This document shows positions 7,001 to 11,911 of a stretch of 11,911 nucleotides of DNA, piece after piece. The position numbers and the translations under genes are program-made. The notes under the pieces are model-generated. The model had not been told where the DNA came from. It saw nothing but the letters and a program-made list of their open reading frames with translations, and did not search any database. Every line of letters begins with the position of its first letter. Position 1 is the stretch's first letter. The stretch lies in the NCBI GenBank assembly GCA_937888925.1, contig CALARM010000386.1, positions 1 through 11,911 on the forward strand, read 5' to 3'. This stretch comes from an uncultured Synergistia bacterium. Its GTDB lineage: Bacteria > Eremiobacterota > SpSt-956 > JAKJGF01.

Positions 7001-10000
7001 CCTTTTATGCATATTGTGGAAAGACTTAAATCAGGCAATGTGCCGGGACGAAACCCTCTGTTCCAGGTTCTCTTTGCTTTTCATGACAGTGCCATTCCCC
7101 TTCTCGATTTTGCAGGGCTTCATGGAAAGATACTGGAGAAACATAACGCCACAGCCAAGACAGATATAAACGTAATATGTATACCGAGAGCAGAACAGCA
7201 TGTATCCGCCAGGGAAGCTCATCTCGAAGAGGAAGATCTAACGATTTTGTGGGAATACAATAATGATATCTTTGACAGGGAGACCATGGAGGGCATGTTA
7301 GATCACTATCTTTCCCTGCTCGAACATGTCATAAAATTCCCTGACCGGAATGTCCATGATATAGACATTCTGGTAGAGAAAGAGAGAGAAAAAGTCTTAT
7401 ACCAGTTTAATAACAACTCTATCGATTATGACAGGAATAAAACAATAAAGGAACTATTTGAAGACCGGGTCAGGATAAAGCAGGATAAGATTGCTCTTAT
7501 CCATAATGAAAGAAAACTTTCCTATAAAGAATTAAATAAAGAGGCAAACAAAGTGGCCGCAAAACTCGGGGATTTATATAAGAATTCCCTTTCAAAAGAC
7601 CTGATCGCCGGTACACCCATAGGTATATGTGTGGAAAGAAGTATTGAGATGATAACAGGCATAATAGCCATTTTGAAATCAGGAGGAGCCTATGTTCCCC
7701 TTCCTCCGAATTATCCTGAAAATCGCCTGAAATTTATTCTGGATAATTCTGATATAAAAATCATCCTCACACAGACCGGACTTGAAGGAAAATTACCTGT
7801 TCTCTCTGATGAAGGAAGAATTGTTCTTTCTCTCGATAGTGAGACAGGTGATTTCTCTGATGAAAATCCATGTAATATCAGCGGTCCGGAGGATATTGCT
7901 TATATCATGTATACATCAGGCTCAACGGGAAATCCAAAAGGAGTAGCTATACCTCACAGAGCTGTAAATAATTTCCTTCAAACTATGAAAACCGATATAA
8001 TTACAGAAAATGATATTATTGCTCAGTGTGCCAACTATGCCTTTGACGCGTCTACCTATGAATTCTGGAGTTCACTGCTGTCAGGAGCGACACTTGTTAT
8101 CATAGACAGAAATAAAGTCGAGAATCTCCAGATACTGAAAAAGGAAATATCTGATAATAATATTACATCGGCTTTCTTCACCACATCTTTATTTAATGCC
8201 ATTGTGGATTGCGATTCCGAAATACTCACTCCTCTCAGAACCGTATTATTCGGAGGAGAAGCTGTAAATATAAGCTGCGTAAAGAAATTACTCGGAGTAA
8301 AGCCGCAGAGTCTGAATATCATTAACGGTTACGGACCGACAGAATGCACCTGTTTCAGCACTTACTGCCTCATTACGGATACATATAAAGAAAAGGATGC
8401 CATACCCATAGGAAAACCTCTTTACAACTACAGGGCCTATGTAGTGGATGAAAAAATGAATCCTGTGCCTGTGGGAGTTCCGGGAGAACTTTATATAGGA
8501 GGAGACTCTCTTGCAACATGTTACCTGAACAGGCCTGAACTTACGGCAGAAAGGTTCATAGAAAATCCCTTTGTAACAGATAGTGATAAAGAAAAAGGCA
8601 GAAATACCCGTCTTTATAAAACAGGTGATCTGGTCAGATGGCTCCCTGACGGGAATATTGAGTTTCTGGGAAGGACTGATTTTCAGGTAAAAATCCGTGG
8701 TTTCAGAATAGAACCGGAGGAGATTGAATCTGTAATACTGAAACATGACTCGGTAAAACAATGTGTGGTGATTCCATGGGAACAATATCTGATAGCCTAC
8801 TGGGTTCCGGGAGATACCACCGTATCTCAGGAAGATCTCAAAGTATTCCTTGCCCATCAGCTTCCGGAATTTATGATCCCTAAGGCTTTTATACAGATGG
8901 AAGCCTTCAAACTGAATAACAATTTTAAAATAGACAGAACCAGACTTCCTCTGCCGAAAATGGAAGATATAATGTCTTCAAGGAGAGAATATGTTCCGCC
9001 TTCTACACATACAGAAGAAATACTGGCAGACATATGGAAAGAGCTTTTAAAACTGGACAGAATAAGTGTGAATGACAATTTTTTTGAAACAGGCGGTAAT
9101 TCCATTCTCACAGTGAGAATGCTTTCGAGCGTAAAGAGGAAACTCGGTGCTGATGTGAATATCTCTCAGATGTTCACTCAACCTACTATTGCCTGCCTGG
9201 CGGCCCATATAGATGGTACAGGACTGACATCCGGTATGACTAAAGATAATCTGAGTATTGCCCTTATGGATTCAGAAACGGATATTAAAACCAGTTACAC
9301 ATCATCCGGTAATTTTAAAGACCCTTCTTCAGTCCTTTTAACCGGTGTCACAGGTTTCCTGGGATCTTATCTGCTGGACACATTGATTTCTGAGACAAAG
9401 GCAGACATATTCTGTCTCGTAAGGGGAGAAAACAATGATGACATTCTGAAAAAGTTTAATAATGCCGTTACATTCTACAGGAAAGACCATTTAATAAATA
9501 ATTCCCGTATAAAATTGATCAGAGGAGATCTGGGAGAGGATAAGCTGGGCCTTGAACCGGATACTATAGACATGCTGAAAAACACACTGGACAGCATTTA
9601 TCATTCCGGCGCCCATGTCCATCATATGTATGATTACAATGCCCTGAAAAAGAGCAATGTGAACGGTATAATTGAATTGTTAAATATAGCTGCCTCTGGC
9701 AGGAAAAAGACCTTTAACTTCATCTCCACCCTGGGTTCTGCAAGCATAAGAGACAGGAGCGGCAGACTGGTTGAGATAGATCCAGGTGATATGCCTGTGT
9801 CTACAAATGGCTATACCATGGGTAAATGGGTCATTGAAAGGATACTGGCTAAAGCCTCTTTAAACGGCCTGGATAGTAATATTTTCAGACCGGGGAACAT
9901 TACGGGAGATACCATAAATGGCATCTGTCCTCCGGAAAAGAATCATTCCCTTCTTCTTCTAAAGGGATGTATACAGATGACAGCAGCCCCTGAATGGAAA

Positions 10001-10438
10001 AGATCTGTTGAGATGACTCCGGTGGACATTCTCAGCAGGTCAATAGTGAGACTTTCACTGAATTCCAGAGGATTTAATATCTATAATATGAATAATCCCC
10101 TCGAGATTTCCTGGCATGATTATATCAGCCTGATTAAGCATAACGGCTTCAAGGTAAAACTTGTGCCTCAGAATATCTGGAAGGAAAAGTACCTTATGAG
10201 AATCGACGAAAGGAATGCCATATTCCCTATAAAAGGGTTTTACATTAATGGAAAAAAAGATACACATTCCCGTAAATGGAAACATTTTTCCTGCTGGAAT
10301 TCCCGTGAGGTACAGGCAAAACTGAATGAACTGGGTATCCAGTATCCTGATAGTTATAATGACTATATAAAGATAATCATTAAATATCTTATAGAAAGCG
10401 GATTTTTATACGGATTAGCTTTAAACAATGTAAAATAA
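4073..10438 (+). CDS. Two-module NRPS, A-T-C-A-T-R, dipeptide aldehyde/pyrazinone synthetase type
   Basis: The 2121-residue enzyme has six domains. A1 (about 25-545) has YTSGSTGKPKG (198-208), NEYGPTE (330-336) and the A10 lysine K533. T1 has LGVHSL with the phosphopantetheine serine S593. C (about 650-1090) starts SFQQEQIWFL at 655 and has HHFLHDG (784-790), so the catalytic HHxxxDG is intact. A2 (about 1125-1630) has YTSGSTGNPKG (1280-1290), NGYGPTE (1418-1424) and K1619. T2 has TGGNSI with S1677. R (about 1750-2121) has the NADPH motif TGVTGFLG (1757-1764) and likely catalytic T1886, Y1914 and K1918 (YTMGK). There is no epimerase or thioesterase. In this family the two loaded amino acids are condensed and released as an aldehyde, which can cyclise to an imine. 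The domain order equals that of AusA (aureusimines) and gut pyrazinone synthetases. The N-terminus ILFTWNDTDVPFPEDMTLH resembles a C-A linker, so the start module may derive from an elongation module. All key residues are present; product identity is inference. It sits in a likely operon with the downstream flavoprotein. Confidence 0.95.
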   Translation: MVEQGKDTPYSAPVMTEEEKKKILFTWNDTDVPFPEDMTLHKLFEHQALLTPDNIAVVCEGKSLTYRELNEKANQLGNAIRGYYNTIYREDILPDTPVGICINRGVGMIVAILGILKAGCAYMPVDPSYPADRLHFMMDDALAPLVVTESAMLEKLLFLNDTDYGIISLDGGWRVISKYSDKNPEPVSGPGNLAYIIYTSGSTGKPKGVMIEHRSAVNFVLNEKKIRHINQGDRVLQFASINFDASVTEIYPALLSGATLYIASNEIRKDPEELHRYIKEQSINDMFIPPAVLHAIPKEDVPSLRTIILGGDVCNRETLNFWCKGRMVINEYGPTECTVVSNECIYNQESSYNEIGRPLANMKSYILDRYLNPVSVDVPGELYIGGTGVGRGYLNRPELTEERFIKNPFVTEEERAKGRNLRLYRTGDLVKWLPNGSIEFLGRIDSQVKIRGFRVEPGEIEAVLSSHGDIKDCAVAPYNEGKEKCLAAYYVPVAGTSLSLKDLQSHLKEILPDYMIPSVFVEMKNLPLSPSGKIDHKALPTPSQDIILAQRQTTLYRKPETPEEEEVSKIITGILNIKKISTDDDIFDLGVHSLMAAQIASEIRKRFSKKMDLRDIFEQRTIQHLAGLISKKTDSEKEEIISIPRILHRKDIPLSFQQEQIWFLSKLVANNRAYNFQFAIRFKGEMDKDILTKSINKIIRRHEILRTTFMESSRGPVQIVHAPWKVTIPEIDLRNFSPDRREEEADKLIQKELAQPFDFYKLPLVKWRLYRLADDEIIFFHMEHHFLHDGWEVSLFLKELMALYTARKEGKRSHLPELPIQYADYAFWQRRYLSGDRLEEKIGYWVNKIKDYPHVLNLPADHPRPSVQTFNGGVIRVDIKRSLYHSLREFSRENKVTLFNTLYSAFAVIISRYSRQTKFLIGTGVANRNLKETEKLMGMFVNTVLLYSDLTDNPSFKELLNTTKECMIYDSVHYDIPFMHIVERLKSGNVPGRNPLFQVLFAFHDSAIPLLDFAGLHGKILEKHNATAKTDINVICIPRAEQHVSAREAHLEEEDLTILWEYNNDIFDRETMEGMLDHYLSLLEHVIKFPDRNVHDIDILVEKEREKVLYQFNNNSIDYDRNKTIKELFEDRVRIKQDKIALIHNERKLSYKELNKEANKVAAKLGDLYKNSLSKDLIAGTPIGICVERSIEMITGIIAILKSGGAYVPLPPNYPENRLKFILDNSDIKIILTQTGLEGKLPVLSDEGRIVLSLDSETGDFSDENPCNISGPEDIAYIMYTSGSTGNPKGVAIPHRAVNNFLQTMKTDIITENDIIAQCANYAFDASTYEFWSSLLSGATLVIIDRNKVENLQILKKEISDNNITSAFFTTSLFNAIVDCDSEILTPLRTVLFGGEAVNISCVKKLLGVKPQSLNIINGYGPTECTCFSTYCLITDTYKEKDAIPIGKPLYNYRAYVVDEKMNPVPVGVPGELYIGGDSLATCYLNRPELTAERFIENPFVTDSDKEKGRNTRLYKTGDLVRWLPDGNIEFLGRTDFQVKIRGFRIEPEEIESVILKHDSVKQCVVIPWEQYLIAYWVPGDTTVSQEDLKVFLAHQLPEFMIPKAFIQMEAFKLNNNFKIDRTRLPLPKMEDIMSSRREYVPPSTHTEEILADIWKELLKLDRISVNDNFFETGGNSILTVRMLSSVKRKLGADVNISQMFTQPTIACLAAHIDGTGLTSGMTKDNLSIALMDSETDIKTSYTSSGNFKDPSSVLLTGVTGFLGSYLLDTLISETKADIFCLVRGENNDDILKKFNNAVTFYRKDHLINNSRIKLIRGDLGEDKLGLEPDTIDMLKNTLDSIYHSGAHVHHMYDYNALKKSNVNGIIELLNIAASGRKKTFNFISTLGSASIRDRSGRLVEIDPGDMPVSTNGYTMGKWVIERILAKASLNGLDSNIFRPGNITGDTINGICPPEKNHSLLLLKGCIQMTAAPEWKRSVEMTPVDILSRSIVRLSLNSRGFNIYNMNNPLEISWHDYISLIKHNGFKVKLVPQNIWKEKYLMRIDERNAIFPIKGFYINGKKDTHSRKWKHFSCWNSREVQAKLNELGIQYPDSYNDYIKIIIKYLIESGFLYGLALNNVK

Positions 10439-10472
10439 TCTGTAATGGCACCACCTGTGGCTGTCCCATAAA

Positions 10473-10494
10473 GGGCAGGCGCCTCTGCCTGCCC
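10473..10494. repeat. GC-rich hairpin repeat between NRPS and flavoprotein
   Basis: GGGCAGGC (10473-10480) and GCCTGCCC (10487-10494) form a perfect 8-bp GC-rich stem with a 6-base loop. CCTACAA follows instead of a T-run, so it is not a standard terminator. Its composition is unlike the flanks. It resembles the short GTAGGGGCAGG-type palindromic repeats scattered in many bacterial genomes. It occupies most of the 83-base gap and could lower expression of the second gene or stabilise the upstream message. Confidence 0.65.
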
Positions 10495-10521
10495 CTACAA
10501 ATATAGAAAGGCAGTGATATT

Positions 10522-11766
10522 GTGTCAAAAAAGTATGAATATATTATCGCAGGCTCCGGAGCCGGAGGGGCTACCCTTGCAAGGGAATTGTGTAAAAAAG
10601 GGAAAGATGTACTTGTCATAGAGCTTGGAGAAAACAAATTTCCCCTTCCCTTTGTCATAGAAAAATCCATAGAGGGAACAGATCTATTTACAGCATACGG
10701 GGCAGGAGGAGCTACGGTTCTAATGAATGCAAACGGAGTGAGGTCTCTGGAACATGATCTTGCAGCTTTCGGGATAAAGCTGGACGAAGACTTCACGGCA
10801 ATTGAACAGGAACTTAACCTGGGGCCAATACATGAATCACTTCTATCTGAAAATGGTTCTATAAGGGTATTGCAGATATGCAAATCAGCAGGTATCCGTA
10901 TGGAGAGAATGCCAAAATTCATCGATCATACAAAATGCATAAGATGCGGGAACTGCAGTCTGGGATGTCCTACAGGAGCCAAATGGACTGCTCTGGAATA
11001 TCTTCGTGAAGCAGAATCACTGGGGGCTGAAGTCGTATATAATACAAAAGCAGAAAAAGCAATTGTAGAAAACGGCAGGGCAAAGGGTATTGAAGCAACA
11101 GGACCGGACGGAAAGGTAAATTACTATGGAGATACAATCATCATTGCAGCAGGCGGTATAAAAACACCTGTTATCCTGCAAAAATCAGGTGTTCAAAATG
11201 CAGGGAAACAATTATTCATTGATATGTGTGAATTCTGGTATGGCATAACTCCTGACATAGATATATCAAATGAACCTCCCATGCAGCTTGTAAATACAGA
11301 ATTCCTGGAAAGTGAAGGTTTTATACACTCAACAGGTGCTTTAAAAAACAGGGAAAAATTGAAATATTATTTAAGAGAAAAAGCGGATGCTTTTATGAAA
11401 TCAAATTATATATCGGTAGTAGTTAAAATAGCCGATGATTCGTCCGGGTGTATATATCCTGACGGAACATTTTCCAAGGGAGCAACGGCAAATGATCTGA
11501 AAAAACTTGCAAGAGGCGGTGAATCTGCAAGGGATTTCTTAATAGCCGCAGGAGCAAAACCTGATACTATTATTAAAAGAGAAGGATATTATGGAGGACA
11601 TAATGGCGGAACAGCTGCAATAGGCACTGTAGTAGATAGAAATCTTCAAACAGAAATTGACAATCTATTTGTATGTGATATCAGTGTTCTGCCCCATTCT
11701 GCCGGATTGCCTCCTGTACTTACGATTATGGCTATCGCCAGGTGGCTGTCTAAAAGATTATCTTAA
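10522..11766 (+). CDS. GMC-like FAD-dependent oxidoreductase with a four-cysteine Fe-S-like motif
   Basis: The 414-residue product starts at a GTG, with AAAGG at 10507-10511 as ribosome binding site. The N-terminus has the FAD dinucleotide motif GSGAGG (11-16) with Glu34 for ribose binding, followed by GAGGATVLMNANGVR, the usual GMC-like second FAD contact. The C-terminal GMC signature is clear: H360 in GGHNGGTAAIG, NLFVCDISVLPHSAG with H392, then PPVLTIMAIA. An unusual segment, CIRCGNCSLGCP (Cys139, 142, 145, 149), has ferredoxin CxxCxxCxxxCP spacing. At 414 residues it is shorter than common 500-580-residue GMC enzymes. Placed 83 bases after the NRPS on the same strand, it probably acts on the NRPS product, for example dehydrogenating a dihydropyrazinone or oxidising an aldehyde or alcohol. 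The family is well supported; the substrate is inference. It may be cytoplasmic, as no signal peptide is seen. Confidence 0.85.
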   Translation: MSKKYEYIIAGSGAGGATLARELCKKGKDVLVIELGENKFPLPFVIEKSIEGTDLFTAYGAGGATVLMNANGVRSLEHDLAAFGIKLDEDFTAIEQELNLGPIHESLLSENGSIRVLQICKSAGIRMERMPKFIDHTKCIRCGNCSLGCPTGAKWTALEYLREAESLGAEVVYNTKAEKAIVENGRAKGIEATGPDGKVNYYGDTIIIAAGGIKTPVILQKSGVQNAGKQLFIDMCEFWYGITPDIDISNEPPMQLVNTEFLESEGFIHSTGALKNREKLKYYLREKADAFMKSNYISVVVKIADDSSGCIYPDGTFSKGATANDLKKLARGGESARDFLIAAGAKPDTIIKREGYYGGHNGGTAAIGTVVDRNLQTEIDNLFVCDISVLPHSAGLPPVLTIMAIARWLSKRLS

Positions 11767-11788
11767 GGCCTGTAAAAAAATAACCTTA

Positions 11789-11849
11789 TAGTGAAAAGTG
11801 AATAGTAAAAAAACAGGACATTATTCACTTTTCACTACTCACTATTCAC
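11789..11849. repeat. Heptamer inverted repeat, locus 3 (GTGAANA x2 / TNNTCAC x4)
   Basis: GTGAAAA and GTGAATA (11791-11804), a 17-base spacer, then TATTCAC, TTTTCAC, TACTCAC and TATTCAC (11822-11849). Here the inner arms are exactly complementary: TAGTGAAAAGTGAATA (11789-11804) pairs with 11822-11837 for a perfect 16-bp stem. It lies 23 bases after the flavoprotein stop, at the likely end of the operon. No T-tract follows the stem. Confidence 0.9.
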
Positions 11850-11891
11850 AAGACCGGTAATGCAATTTTATAAAAAATGTAATAAATCCCC

Positions 11892-11911
11892 TTGACATAT
11901 TATTGAAAATA
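11892..11911 (+). promoter_or_regulatory. Truncated promoter, consensus -35 only
   Basis: A perfect TTGACA occurs at 11892-11897, followed by an AT-rich spacer that runs to the window end. With a 17-base spacer the -10 would fall just beyond the window. If real, it starts a new transcription unit after the NRPS operon. Confidence 0.3.

Noticed and set aside
8288..8857. Long antisense reading frames inside the NRPS, exporter and DUF4139 genes
   Set aside because: They lie opposite clearly conserved domains, have no family features, and follow from codon bias of the real genes.
11763..11788. TAAGG...CCTTA pairing after the flavoprotein stop as a terminator
   Set aside because: Only five base pairs around a 15-base loop and no T-tract. 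The strong 16-bp heptamer hairpin just downstream is the better candidate for a 3' structure.

Overview
The window is AT-rich, with many AGA/AGG and ATA codons, strong Shine-Dalgarno sequences and short operon-like gene runs. This points to a bacterium. A secreted DUF4139 protein, a fragment of a [2Fe-2S] thioredoxin-like ferredoxin domain and an Fe-S motif in a flavoenzyme hint at an anaerobic or facultative lifestyle. The sequence alone does not identify a phylum. The simple 7-nt tandem repeats between genes are a style I associate with cyanobacteria and with many uncultured lineages.

Layout. (1) 1-53, minus strand: the start of a truncated gene whose N-terminus looks like a [2Fe-2S] ferredoxin/NuoE C-terminal domain. 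(2) 54-227: AT-rich divergent intergenic region. (3) 228-962: class I SAM-dependent methyltransferase. (4) 1034-2206: secreted DUF4139-family protein, preceded by a GC-rich heptamer array. (5) 2206-2361: GTGAANA/TNTTCAC heptamer inverted repeat, then an extended -10 promoter. (6) 2362-3765: 14-TM DHA2-type MFS exporter. (7) 3766-4072: a 12-bp inverted repeat and a second heptamer inverted repeat. (8) 4073-10438: two-module NRPS with order A-T-C-A-T-R. (9) 10439-10521: a GC-rich hairpin repeat. (10) 10522-11766: GMC-like flavoprotein with a CxxCxxCxxxCP motif. (11) 11767-11911: a third heptamer inverted repeat and the -35 part of a promoter cut by the window end.

The core is a compact biosynthetic locus of exporter, NRPS and flavin oxidoreductase. 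The A-T-C-A-T-R order is that of the aureusimine synthetase AusA and of gut-bacterial synthetases that make dipeptide aldehydes and pyrazinones. The likely chemistry is selection of two amino acids, one condensation, NADPH-dependent reductive release of a dipeptide aldehyde, and cyclisation to a cyclic imine (dihydropyrazinone). The flavoprotein could then oxidise this product and the MFS protein could export it. The upstream methyltransferase might tailor the product, but it lies in a different putative transcription unit. No phosphopantetheinyl transferase is visible, so carrier-protein activation must be encoded elsewhere.

A second layer of interest is the non-coding DNA. Three intergenic regions around the cassette carry the same family of 7-nt tandem repeats arranged as hairpins, and a fourth carries a GC-rich 7-nt array with the same TCAC-like ending.
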